Part shown: in pieces, positions 1 to 10,274 of the stretch
Numbering within the stretch: the first letter of the stretch is position 1
How the letters are laid out: every line of letters starts with the position of its first letter
Assembly: GCA_022419385.1 (NCBI GenBank)
Contig: JAJUBI010000006.1
Coordinates: forward strand, 1,612,001 to 1,676,000
Direction: 5' to 3'
Length of the DNA stretch: 64,000 nucleotides
Origin: Paraconiothyrium sp. Pb-2020
Taxonomy: Eukaryota; Ascomycota; Dothideomycetes; Pleosporales; Didymosphaeriaceae
Position numbers and translations under genes: made by a program
Notes under the pieces: generated by a model
Databases searched by the model: none
What the model was told of the DNA's origin: nothing
The model's input: only the letters and a program-made list of their open reading frames with translations

Positions 1-716
1 CTCAATAAAGTCGAACCCTGCCTCCACCGATCTCTTCGCAGCGGCGCCGAACGCTTTCACGACCTCGTGTATCTCGTCTACCGCCATTTCTTTCGGTGTG
101 ATGTAATTCTCTTTGAACGGTATCGGACTCGCACCCCAGACTTGATCTGGCCACCCGCCATCGGCTTTCTCGGCGCGAACGACGGGGTGCCCGGGGTAGA
201 TGGGCATCATGCTTGCTTTGCAGCCTGCGTGGCCTAGTTGTATGCCTATGTTGGCTTGTCCTCCTGCGGGTATCTCGAGGCTGTGAATGAAGTCGACAAC
301 GCGTTTGTAGGATTTGATTTGACCATCATGCCAAAGGCCCGCATCGGAGGGGGAGGAGCGACCGTTTGAAGTGACAGCGGTAACTGCGTATGTCAGTACA
401 GATCAAACATAAAGGCCGGTCTGTCACGTTGCTCTGGATTCGGAACAAAGACGCATTTGCTTTCGATAGACAGAAACACTGCTTGAAGGCTTTACGTACC
501 TTCGACTATGGTGAGCGCGGCGCCGCGGAAGGCAAAGTGCCCGTGGTGCATGAGGTGAAAATCTGTGAGTTTGCCGTCCGGGAAAGAAGAGTACATTCCC
601 ATGGGCGACACCACTATGCGATTACGAAGGTGAACGCCGCGGATTTGGAGAGGAGTGAAAAGTGTGGGAGAAGTGTTTTTGGTGGCATCGTTGTGTTCTT
701 CGGTGATCGAACCCAT
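1..716 (-). CDS. Old Yellow Enzyme-type NADH:flavin oxidoreductase (N-terminal part, gene runs off left edge)
   Basis: The gene is read from ATG at 716 leftwards. Exon 1 is 716-500, a 116-bp intron (GTACGT donor at 499, CAG acceptor at 384) follows, and exon 2 runs from 383 past base 1; phases fit (1+2). The protein opens with LFTPLQIRGVHLRNRIVVSPMGMYSS, interrupted here only by description: the block LRNRIVVSPMGMYSS is the family's FMN-pocket strand. Across the splice it reads TIVEVTAVTSNGR, then DAGLW, and further on GIQLGHAGCKAS. These are signatures of the YqjM/NamA-like class of ene-reductases, cytosolic FMN enzymes that reduce activated C=C bonds with NAD(P)H. In YqjM-type enzymes a cysteine follows SPM; here the codon is GGA (Gly), so that redox-tuning residue is absent. 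The barrel's C-terminal half lies outside the window. It is divergent from the Zn2Cys6 regulator at 1153. Natural substrate cannot be read from sequence. Confidence 0.9.
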
Positions 717-893
717 GGTATCTTTGATATAGCGAGGGAATAGAACGACGCCAATTGCTGGTGTACAGATCCATGGTGGAACCTATAAAGAATTGACTAC
801 TGCACTCTTGTACTCTTGTTATTTTCATGATTGCTGAACGGCAAGGATCAGCTACAGGGCGTGCACTGACTGTCGTTGACGGTGTGTTACTTC

Positions 894-910
894 TCCGCCG
901 TAACGGCGGA
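894..910. promoter_or_regulatory. CGG palindrome, copy 1 (candidate Zn2Cys6 operator)
   Basis: The 17-bp perfect inverted repeat TCCGCCG-TAA-CGGCGGA has two CGG triplets per arm. Zn2Cys6 proteins bind CGG half-sites, commonly as pairs, and a Zn2Cys6 gene begins 243 bp downstream. That it is an operator for the neighbouring gene product is inference. Confidence 0.6.
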
Positions 911-1051
911 AGGAATTGGTATGGCATGTACAAATGCTCGTGTAAATCTGGGTATGGCTACGCTAGTAATCGGTGGTGCACAAATAGGCCCGGGGCTTTA
1001 GCGTCTCGTTGGCGCTGACAAATGTAACATCATACAATATGGAATTGTTGC

Positions 1052-1070
1052 TTCCGCCGCCACGGCGGAA
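1052..1070. promoter_or_regulatory. CGG palindrome, copy 2 (candidate Zn2Cys6 operator)
   Basis: The 19-bp perfect inverted repeat TTCCGCCG-CCA-CGGCGGAA has the same arms and the same 3-bp spacer length as copy 1, with a different spacer. It lies 83 bp before the regulator start. A repeated perfect palindrome with conserved arms but variable spacer is typical of a dimeric protein binding site. Confidence 0.6.
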
Positions 1071-1152
1071 CGATATGATGCTTCTGACAAGCAAGATGAA
1101 TATTTCTTATCACGCCCGATTTTGGTTGTAGGTCTCACGAAAAAGCGTAGAA

Positions 1153-3181
1153 ATGTCAGACCACACGGCAGCGAAGAAGCGGAAGCTGCGAAAAGGCACC
1201 CACAGTTGCTGGGAGTGTAAGCGGCGAAAGGCGCGGTGCGTGTTCTCCGCCGGTGACGATACGATATGCGTTGGGTGTCGCCGGAGGGGGACCAATTGCG
1301 TTAATCAGAACGAGAGCGATGTTGAACCGGAGACTAAGGACAGCGCGACGAACAGCCGCCTGTTGCGAATCGAGGCGATGCTGGAAACGCTGCTTAAGCG
1401 ACAAGCAGCAAGCGCAATGGACGGCACTGCATCTGTAAATACATTAGAAGGAGAAAGCCTCCCGCCTGATCTGGGTCCGCAAAGGCGAGAAACGTGAGTG
1501 CTCCTACGCGGACAACATATCCACGAAAAGTCCGATATTGAGAAGTAGTTTTAGGTTGCAGAATGACATCCGAAGCACAAGATGCCAACGCACTTTGTCG
1601 AGGTCTCCGAAAATGTATACATCACTAAAATTGCCTCCCACGCGATCTTCGGTACACCGTGATTTGAACAACACTCTCTCAGGAACACTACACAGTCTCT
1701 TACCATCACAGGAGGAGTGCCAAAGGATCTGCAGCTCATCCAAATTTCTGCCTTGTTTCTTCCAGCAGATGTTGACTCGAGACTGGAAAACCCTGTCATC
1801 ACAAGACTTACCCATCCTCACGTCTAATCGTGTCGCAAGACTACCTTCACCAGACGTGCATCCTATACTCCTCGCGCAAAAGGTGTTGATGCTGGCTTGT
1901 CTAGCACAATTTATATCTCGGGAGTGGAGCGATTATGAGTTGAAACGTAGGGCAGAGCACATGGCATCCGCAGCCATCGACGTTGTTGCTAACGAGGAGC
2001 TACGCTGTAATGCGGAAGTACTAGAGTGTTTAATGCTCGAGGCTACATATCACGCGAACAACGGCGATATGCGGAGAGCATTTAGCGCCGTACGAAGGGC
2101 GATGGCTTGCGGGCAACTCCTCGGTATCCATCGCCTGCACCAGCTCAGCGTTCCACAAGTAGACAAGACAGCACCTCCGTTCGATCCTGCATACATGTGG
2201 TATCGGATTGTCTCGGCCGACAGGATTTTCAGCCTGGTTCTTGGGCTACCACAAGGCTACTCCAGCACTCTACATTCTCATGTCCTAGATCTTGCCGAGC
2301 TGGACCCAGAGCAACAATTAGAGAGACGGCACAATGAGATAGCGTCTTGGATCCTGGACCGCAACGAACGTGACCCCGAAGACATAGTAGTGACCCATAC
2401 TATCGACCAGGCATTGCAAGGTGCGACCTCTAACCTACCCGCAGAGTGGTGGCTACCTCCAGCTCTATCAAAAGTCAAGTCACGACGAGACGCGTTCCTG
2501 GAAACGACACGCCTGGTCAATCAGATACTACATTTCAACCTCATCAACCAAACACACCTACCGTACCTTCATCTACCTGGTCTCCTCTACGGATACAATA
2601 AAGTCGCCTGCGCTACGGCAAGCCGGGAGATACTCCATCGATACCTCATTTTACAAGACTCCGGCTTCGTCGCCCATACTTGCCACATCGTCGAGTTCTT
2701 TTCACTGATCGCCGCAGTGACTTTGACTTTGGCGCATTTAGAGCGCCACTGGCAGGACAGCTCGCAGGAGCTGTTTGTACTAGCACATGTACGCTCAAGC
2801 GACCTGGCCAATGTCGAACGGGCTAAAATCCATATGGCTCGTTTGACCACTTGCAAAGGCTCGCAGATCCTCGATCACCTACTACATATTGAGAACGAGG
2901 CATATCAAACTCGGAGCGTAGGCTCTGGTACCATTGTCAAGGACTTTCCGGACCAAGGACCATTTTTCGAGCTGAGGATACCATATTACGGGCAACTGAG
3001 GTTGAATTCAGCAAAGATATGTTTCCAGCGGGAACCTGCTATTGAAGATGTGAGCTTAGGAGTGAAGAATACAGGAGAGTGTGTCGCGGTGGAGGATATG
3101 CCTGTTCTTGAGGACTTTGATTTCAACGCTTTTGCAGGTGATGTTGGCGCTGCAGGACTGGCAACATCATTCTCGGTCTAA
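1153..3181 (+). CDS. Zn2Cys6 fungal transcription factor
   Basis: Exon 1 is 1153-1493, intron 1494-1554 (GTGAGT...TTTTAG, 61 bp), exon 2 1555-3181; this splice keeps frame and gives about 655 residues. Acceptor AG at 1560-1561 would shift frame into a stop, so 1554 is preferred. Residues 19-49 hold the binuclear cluster, Cys 19, 22, 29, 39, 42 and 49, preceded by a basic run (KKRKLRKG) and followed by a short likely coiled coil (LRIEAMLETLLKRQ). The second half carries a fungal-specific middle homology region, with LHSLLPSQEE and a later MWYRIVSADRIFSLVLGLPQG block typical of Fungal_trans proteins. The role is a nuclear sequence-specific regulator. It is divergent from a flavin oxidoreductase and its promoter holds two CGG palindromes, so local control and autoregulation are plausible. 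The residues just after the intron look poorly conserved and a second small intron there cannot be excluded. Confidence 0.85.
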
Positions 3182-3517
3182 CCGACGATATCTAGCACAT
3201 GTGGAAGTCTCTTAGGTGTTATGCGTGTCGGTTTTAGCTGTACATTGAATAGCTGGAGACTGTCAGAGGGACTGGGATGCTACATCGCCTCGAAGGGCAC
3301 AGCAGTACTGGGAGTGCCAGTGCCGTCTATGACGTAAATTGTCTGTCACATCACGCATATCGTAGAAGCTCACCACAGTGAACGATGTATGGATGGGCTC
3401 CCTAGTCATGTCTTCGCCACACGATTCGACCCTTCCTCAAGAACCCGCTAGCAGCAGGACGCTCGATGAAAAGAAAAAGAATGGATCATGCGTGATCACA
3501 GAATCGGAGGTTGGCAG

Positions 3518-3544
3518 TCGAGGTCGAGGTCGAGGTCGTCGAGG
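3518..3544 (+). repeat. Short hexamer repeat (TCGAGG)n
   Basis: Three tandem TCGAGG units are followed by a broken fourth (TCG-TCGAGG). It is a simple sequence tract in non-coding DNA. Confidence 0.7.
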
Positions 3545-3587
3545 GTTGCCATGTTTGATGGCTAGAAGGAAATAGAAAAAGAGGGCT

Positions 3588-3963
3588 TCCAAATCACCAC
3601 ATTCGAGAGCCAAGAAGGTAACCCAGGTCTAGGTGAACTCGGAAAGCCAGCTCGGGGCTCGAAGGCCCCTAACCTTTACGAAGTCCCCGACACGATCTTG
3701 AGAAGAGCTGCGAGAGGACACTGAGACCCCTCTAGCAAAACACGATCCCACCCATGAAAGCATGAAGTATAATACGGGGCAAGGCGAGGCCTCCCAAATC
3801 AGTCCTGACCGGATCGCTGACCAGAGAAGCTCTGCCTATTCCCTACACTTCAAGCTCCTTGCAGCAGCTTACAAGCCTTAAGACCGGTGTGGCTAACCAG
3901 TCAGCTATGTGCCACGGCAAGGTAGTTTGTGTCGTTGGGTATACCGTTGCCATGTTGGATGGC
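3588..3963 (+). repeat. Diverged duplicate block, copy A (upstream of 2EXR-like gene A)
   Basis: This stretch aligns in order with 45562-45894. Shared segments include TCCAAATCACCACA followed by AGCCA-AGAAGGTA, then TGAAA-CA-GAAG, then AAGCCTT, and finally CCGTTGCCATGTTG-ATGGC. Similarity is patchy with indels, as in an old duplication. Each copy lies upstream of one of two paralogous genes (5193 and 46352), so it probably moved with them. No coding frame is conserved between the copies, which suggests a regulatory block, leader or non-coding transcript. Confidence 0.5.
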
Positions 3964-5192
3964 GGATGCTCCTCCGATGTTGAATGGAGGAAACATCATA
4001 AGGGTGCGCGACCCGTCGCGCATAGGCTGCTGTCGGGGCAAACGTTGCGGCCAGCATTTTCGAGGTAAAGAGAGGTGGTGAGTGAGAAGGGACCAAGCCC
4101 TGGTGAGGTTTAATAGTGCAGGCGCAAGCTCTGACCACCAGGCTACAGCGTGCACGTGATCGTGGGTTGCCTGTGGGCAGGTGCAGCTGGGCGGTTGGAC
4201 CGGATCGTGACAGCGAGACGCTAAGGCAACGTACAAGCAGAAGTCCTGGCCGTAAGGTGATGATTGATGCCCGTCGTCTGCGCTAGATTGAGTTTCCAGT
4301 GCTACTATATAACCCAACAAGCTAGTTTCCATCACTCGCTAGACTCGCTCCAACCTGGAAATGTAGAATCACATCCGCTCATATCTAAGATGTTTGACGA
4401 AGTCTTTTGTTCTTTAGTATGTCAAGGGATAAGTGAACATGGAGATGGAACCATTCACTACAGCCAGCCTGTTGTTGAGTCTAAAGCAGCATAATGCTGC
4501 ATCGATAGACATGTGCTGGCTATGTGCTAGAGCGCTGGAACGATTGCAAGAAGGCAACTTGCCGGATTCGATATGCTCTCTCACGATTAGACTGCATCCC
4601 GAGCCTCGGTCCTCCGATATTAAACACATACACTACTACGGTGAAAACTATAACACAAACCACAAAACCATACAGTAGTAGGATACGACTAACAGTATCA
4701 CCAATGGCCTCCATATGGTCTACATACGTATAGTGCGAGTGGCTATAATTGTGAAGGGCAGATTTGACGAGGCTCCAATGTAGGTTGAGAATATCAGATC
4801 GAATGAGTGCACAGGTGTAACCAAAAAGCTGAACCCGTATCCAGCGCTAAAGGAATTGCGGTGAGTTTAGGTTCGCCCGGCGAGGCTTTACGAAGTTTGA
4901 GTGTATTGTGAAACATTTGATCACTCTGCGAGCCGGTAGAAGAGGTTGCAAGATGAGATTTATCTCGCCAATATCAAGTATGTATGCTTTCCAAGTAGTG
5001 TCAATAGCGAATTAAAGTTGCTACGGCGCCTTGTTCCCGACCCGACTGAACTCCAGGTCGGGTGAATTGTCTGCCTGTTTGCTTCTAACCGATTTTGGAC
5101 CACACACTTTTCGCTGCTCTACCAACGCCGAGTCTTCTCACGTTTTTTCTCTGCCCATTTCCATTTATTCCCATTTCAGCGTATCGCCACCA

Positions 5193-6156
5193 ATGACTAA
5201 CCTCATGGACCTCCCGCCCGAGCTGCGCAATCGGATTTTCGGCTATGCGCTCACCACCGCGAACGGACGCGCTCGCATTGTCTACGGCCTGCGCAAGTAT
5301 CAATTTCCCGACGGCGAACAATCCATCCAAGTGACTAAATGGCGCTGTGTGGACTCTGATCTGGACGATATCAACAACCTCGCTTTCGTTTCTAAGCAAG
5401 CTCGCGCAGAGACCAAGGGCGTCGAGATCAAACATAACACCATTCTCTTCGGAGCTCCTTGGGGAACTATACATCAATCCATCCTATTCTTCAACACATG
5501 GATGGAGCAGACTCGCTGCCGTGAGTGGCCTCTCCGGATCTACTTCGACAAAGTAGAAGGTACCCCGGACTTCGAAGGCTTTGACAGTGCTTGGTGGTTA
5601 TTGAACCATTCGAGATCATTCAAAACCCTTCTTGGGTGGTGCGCCAACTACGCCAACATTAAAGTGCACTTGAGTCTCCCAGGTAGCCTTCCCTCGAGAA
5701 GTTGGTGGTAGTAATTATTCCTCTGTGGCTGACATCATTGCAAAAGGTCTCTCATACACGGCCGGGGCGTTCAAGCCCGCGGCGATTCAACGCTTCATCG
5801 AGCATTCGGTTGCACTTCAACTGGCCCTGCGCGGTATCGACCAGACTTATCTCTCGCCACTCGGTATGGGCCCTACCGAAGAAGAATCCAAGAAAAAGCT
5901 CAAGACGCTTGGAGCCCTTCATTTCCTGCAGCAGGATCGCGATACTATCAAGAAACTCGGCCGCAAAGCGCCCAATCTCAGAATCCACACATGTGACAGC
6001 TTTCTCAATGTGAAAGCGTTCCGTGATCTCGCGAAATATCGACCATTCAGTGACCGGCCGCCGACCAAAAGCCTAGTCGACAAGAACTTTGTGAAAGACG
6101 GTCGGAGGGAACAATGGGTAGAATTTCTCGAAGAAATCTTTACGAAGGAGATCTGA
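5193..6156 (+). CDS. 2EXR/F-box-like protein A (fungal-specific, function unknown)
   Basis: Exon 1 is 5193-5682, intron 5683-5746 (GTAGCC donor, GGCTGAC branch site, AAAAG acceptor, 64 bp), exon 2 5747-6156, giving 299 residues. Without the splice the frame meets a stop at 5709-5711 and looks frameshifted; the intron restores a continuous LPG-LSYTAG reading. The N-terminus MDLPPELRNRIFGYAL is the short hydrophobic motif that opens many ascomycete 2EXR/F-box-like proteins. A middle part (LAFVSKQARAETKGVE) and a late part (HLSLPG) match gene B at 46352 in order, so the two are paralogues. F-box-like proteins often recruit SCF ubiquitin ligases, but no substrate-binding repeat is visible and the role is unknown. 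ATG at 5193 was chosen as the first in frame; ATG at 5205 is also possible. Confidence 0.75.
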
Positions 6157-6782
6157 GGGGCGCATGATCGTTGCGGCATACATGATACGGGATTGCTGTA
6201 CAAGAGACGACCAAGGCATGATGAATTGGTTTTGGATAACGAACAAAGAATTATGCCGGAATCATTGGCGGCAGAAACAGTCAGGGTACCATGGAAGACC
6301 AGTGTGTCTTGAGATGTCCATAGTGCCCAAGAATGGACGACAAAGTAACACTACTGGCCTGTTGCACCCCGAGTTCACTGTGCCTCGGCCTTGATATGCG
6401 TCTACAGTAGAGGCAACATGCAATAGTTCATAAACAGTGGCTTACACTGTCTCAACTGTGATCTACTCATGTGCAGACCATTTCGGTGCTGATGTGAGCC
6501 TCATTTATGTGACTCAGTTCCACTAATTACCACCTTAGTTGATCAATCCGGAGGCCAAGAAGCTCATCATAAAGCGGTATGGCAAGTATCTCTAACATGG
6601 AGGGCAATCTTTGTACCAGGGTAATTAGCACATTGATTTGGGACGGAGATACCACTCAACTGGGTTCTTCTAAAATGGCATTCATCATTTGTATCATTTT
6701 CTCTGTTAGTTCATAACGTACAGTCAAATAGTCTTCCAAGTCCTCCCCTGGTTGAGCAGGCTCATTTGCACTTGAGCGTGTT
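6157..6782. other. Intergenic region between convergent genes
   Basis: This is 3' flanking sequence of the plus-strand gene ending at 6156 and the minus-strand gene ending at 6783. No gene, RNA or repeat was recognised. Confidence 0.5.
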
Positions 6783-8051
6783 CTACATGCCGTACTGTAG
6801 CATCACTTCAATCGACCTGCGGGCCGCCCGGTTGGGCATATTGGTCCAACTTCTAGGCCCTGGTCCAGTGCCTTGTTGACAACCAACGCGGCGGAAATCT
6901 TCGCCACCCGCAAGGCGCTCCGCTTGCGCGTCCGTCAGCCAATGCGACCCTCCGGAGCACCTCCAACCCACTTCCTGTTTCAACCAGATGAAATCCTCTG
7001 GACAGGGAAGCTGTAGCTCAAGTTGTTGCTGCACTTCTAGTTGGTGTTTGGTTAGCCCTCGTGTGGCGTATTCGGGAAGTTGTGTTTTAGGAGCTGCCAT
7101 GTTCCCTAAATTAGCGGTCTTTCGTGTTGGCATAGTCTTCTCGTAGTTGTGGTGCTTTTTACCAGGTGCGAAAGGCAAAATTTCTGTTATTCGAGATGGT
7201 CCTGCATTCGGCTTTGTGCCCGCTGGTGCTTTCGGATCAGCTTTTGTTTTGGGAGTCTCCGTCAATCTCAACGCTCCGGTCTTGCTTGAGATCTCTGTTA
7301 TACGAGAAGGTCCTGTGGTCTGCTTTGTACCCGCTGGAGCTTTCGGATCAGCCTTCGTGTTGGAGATCTTCGTAGTTCTGGACGCTCCTGTCTTGCCTGA
7401 GGTTCCAGCGGCTCGAGAGGACTGTGCATGATTAGTGTTTTTGATAGAGGAGTCCTTTTGCAAAGAGTGTTTGTCAGAATGGCCTTTAAGTGTTGTTTCC
7501 TTATGTGAAGCATCATGACGTGAGTACTCGTGATGAGACTGGTGTTGCGTAGTTTTCTTCCACGCTGGCGCGTCCGGGGAAGGCTCCACATCTCGAGAGG
7601 ACGAATGTGATTGACTGAACTCTGGCATAGGTAGTTGACGGGATGTTGGGAGTGGAGCATAATTAGAGCTGCTGGAAGCCTCCGCCGCCTGGAGTTGACG
7701 AGATGTCCGAATTGGCAGTTGACGTGGGGTGCGCGACCATGCCGGTGCTGGAAGTTGACGAGAGGTACCCAGAGCATTTTGGCGAGATTGCGGCGCAGGC
7801 AGTTGTCGAGAAGTACCAAGGGGAGTCTGGTGAGAACTTCCAACTTGTGGCGCAGGAAGCTGACGAGAAGTATCTAAAGGGATCGGGCGAGGACTTCCAG
7901 TTTGCGGCGCAGGGAGTTGTCGTGAAGTTCCAAGAGGAGCCTGGTGGGAACCCTTGGCTTGCGGCGCAGGGAGCTGCCGAGCAGTTGGAAGACGCGCCTC
8001 TTCGCCGGCTTGTTCCTTCTTACTCTGCTTGCTGTAGAGGTTAGTTTGCAT
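6783..8051 (-). CDS. Disordered protein with TSRQLPAP tandem repeats
   Basis: A single exon of 422 residues with no recognised family. Residues 20-143 hold eight copies of an RQL(P/Q) core, mostly TSRQLPAPQ. The first four arginines are spaced exactly 19 residues apart (25, 44, 63, 82), and later spacings shorten to 16, 12 and 8. A second repeat lies further on: a 37-residue unit beginning TKADPKAPAGTK and containing GPSRITEI occurs once fully and once partly. The middle is rich in Ser, Thr, Lys and Pro and is likely unstructured. The last about 80 residues look folded (LPCPEDFIWLKQ, then WRCSGGSHWLTDAQAERL) and resemble a short Trp/Cys/His module seen in uncharacterised fungal proteins. There is no signal peptide or dibasic processing pattern. 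The repeats read cleanly in one frame, which supports translation. Function unknown. Confidence 0.7.
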   Translation of the reverse strand: MQTNLYSKQSKKEQAGEEARLPTARQLPAPQAKGSHQAPLGTSRQLPAPQTGSPRPIPLDTSRQLPAPQVGSSHQTPLGTSRQLPAPQSRQNALGTSRQLPAPAWSRTPRQLPIRTSRQLQAAEASSSSNYAPLPTSRQLPMPEFSQSHSSSRDVEPSPDAPAWKKTTQHQSHHEYSRHDASHKETTLKGHSDKHSLQKDSSIKNTNHAQSSRAAGTSGKTGASRTTKISNTKADPKAPAGTKQTTGPSRITEISSKTGALRLTETPKTKADPKAPAGTKPNAGPSRITEILPFAPGKKHHNYEKTMPTRKTANLGNMAAPKTQLPEYATRGLTKHQLEVQQQLELQLPCPEDFIWLKQEVGWRCSGGSHWLTDAQAERLAGGEDFRRVGCQQGTGPGPRSWTNMPNRAARRSIEVMLQYGM

Positions 8052-10274
8052 TGTGATATAGTTCTGATTCTTTGTAATTTGTTCGCTGGTATTGGCGTTA
8101 TCGTAAAGAAGAGCACGCAGAGTGGATTATATATGATATCGTCAGCACCATAATCTTCTGTTTGCGAATTCCTTTTTCCCGATATTCATGGTTTGTAGTG
8201 ACCGAACTACGTGCCACAGAACTAGTGTCAAGGACTAAATGCTCAATGCATTGAACGCTTCTTCTTGAAGGGTATCATGACGGCCCGCGACAGTCATTAG
8301 CTCAACGCGAAGTACGCCATGGAAGAAGCATACACATGATCTGTACACTTTGCGTCTCGGTAACAGAAATATATTTTGATTGGAATTCTACATTCGTTTG
8401 TGATTAATCCCATTCACGTCAATATGAGCATCTAGTCTTCAAGTTATGAAAGTCATGTGTTCTATTCATCCTACATGGGTTGCACTAAGCCGAATCCATG
8501 CCCTTCCCTAAACATATCTTTCTTTGCCAGCTTACCTCATTTTGTTGACTCTAAAGACTGAGCTCTCAGAGGCCCATCCTCAGACCCATCGTTTTAAGAT
8601 CGCTATCGTAGTAAGCGCACCGTTTCACTATCACTCGCTGACCTCAGCCCGCACCCACCACCCCTTCTCACCGATGTTACAAACAGCATCCAAGAATATT
8701 ACCATCATGGGCTCTGTGCCCATGCATGACATACCGCATCACCAATCTTCTCACGTACCAACTCGATATTGGCACTTCCGTCATTTTACCCATTACAGTG
8801 GATATGTGCCTGTTGGAACCTTGGAAGGCATAGTATCACGTGTACACTCCTCACCCCACTTCGCAAGCTTTGCTCTATCATCCCCACATCACGACCCACT
8901 AGTCCGCGTAAACCAGCATGAGCCTAGCACGGGACTAAGATAGCAACACTCCACGGGTCGCTAAACGGACACAGCCGCGATCCTTCAGGCGTGCTATCCG
9001 GCTCCACTCGCACCCCGCCGCACGAGCACATGTCTGCCTCTCCACTTGCGCACACGCGGAGACGCGCACTATCATCCGTATGAAGTATGTAGATCGCGAG
9101 CATGTCTTTGCGAATGCGAGGCAGGTAATGGAGCATGGCAACGCGCAGACATGTGCAATGGTTCGTTGGTATTGGTGGCGCTGTCATGTACGACGACGAG
9201 AGCGGGAGCGTGCATGGCGGGTCGTTGCATCATGGAATTTGGCCCGGTGGCCTTGACAGGTGACAGCCTAGGTGAAGGATGGGTGAGGTAAGCAATGAGT
9301 CGTGCGGGAAGGTGGGAGCGAGGCGGAGTCGCAATCCTGCTTCGCCCTCTTATACGGACAAGGCAACAGTCCTCATTGCCTTGTGCGCAGGAATCAAGAC
9401 TGGGATTCGAGGTTTGGGAAGAGAAAGCCACATATAGGCATGGAAAAGAAGGGTTTAGAGTCTCGCGCGATAGGTAGATTTGTGAGGTAAATTACAATGG
9501 GGGGAGAATCTCGATTCGAAGGGTATATAGGAAAGTGAAGTCCGATGAAGAAGATTCAAGTTCGGAACCCAACACTGCCATGCATGCCTCAGGCTCCATT
9601 AATGCATACCCTACTCCAAGCAAGAAATGACGTAAGCACCGAAAAGGTCGTTAAGGAGTGGTACGAATCGTACAGGTCGTTCAAGAAGACAGAACAGAGA
9701 AGCCGAATGCATTGTAGATAGAAGGAAAGAAGGGTAATCAGGAAGCTCAGAATAAACGCCGAAGAAGATGCAGTGTCATCCGTACCCAACCAGCCCATGA
9801 TTGTCCGTTCGATATGCGATCGAGGTCATGCGATGCGCCTATGCATCAGCCGACTATATGTCCATACGCCGTGGTCCTGATGGATGCTCGTGTCTAATAG
9901 TATATCCCGATAAGAAAATTGTCCATGATGAAACGATGTATATCTCAAACGCCGCCTGCCGGGGGTATTGTGTATGATGCAATGTTCGATCAGCCGATGA
10001 AAGGTCCTGTATAATCCGGAGCTGACGCCAAGACGTGGAAAGGGACTGGTCGATAGTAAAGGAAACTCAATGAAGCAAGGGCGAGAGAAGTGCGTGCGAC
10101 GCGAGGCAGACTACCAGAGGAAGATGGTGTGGAGGAAGGGCGCTAGGCTCAGTCGGGTTTGGTGCCGTAGGATCATGAGGACGTTGTAGATCACCCGACG
10201 TGCATGCTCACCACCATCGTCGAGCAAGAAGACGTGCTCTACTCCCCCCACGAGATACTCAGAGCTAACCCATC
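8052..10274. other. Long intergenic region
   Basis: 2.2 kb without a supported gene. Frames are short, overlap on both strands and show no domain. The left part must hold the promoter of the repeat protein (start at 8051). The right part, up to 10274, is probably the 3' UTR and terminator of the medusa gene. No RNA gene or repeat recognised. Confidence 0.5.

Larger units (their letters stand above)
717..1152. promoter_or_regulatory. Divergent promoter between the flavin oxidoreductase and the Zn2Cys6 regulator
   Basis: The 436 bp separate two start codons facing away from each other, so both promoters must lie here. No convincing coding frame is present. The notable content is two copies of a CGG/CCG palindrome, listed separately at 894-910 and 1052-1070, centred about 159 bp apart. 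No clear TATA box was identified. Confidence 0.7.
3182..5192. other. Intergenic region with no supported gene
   Basis: Only short overlapping frames occur here, none with a recognisable domain or plausible splice continuation. The stretch holds a short hexamer repeat at 3518-3544 and a block at about 3588-3963 that resembles sequence upstream of the paralogous gene at 46352. A TATA-like string (ctatataac) lies near 4304 but is too far from the next start to assign. The last about 160 bp before 5193 are probably 5' leader. Confidence 0.6.

Noticed and set aside
5683..5746. Pseudogene by frameshift in 2EXR-like gene A
   Set aside because: A canonical 64-bp intron with a branch site explains the frame change.
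8524..8943. 139-codon plus-strand frame, His/Ser-rich
   Set aside because: It opens at a non-ATG codon and shows no domain, signal peptide or neighbouring exon.
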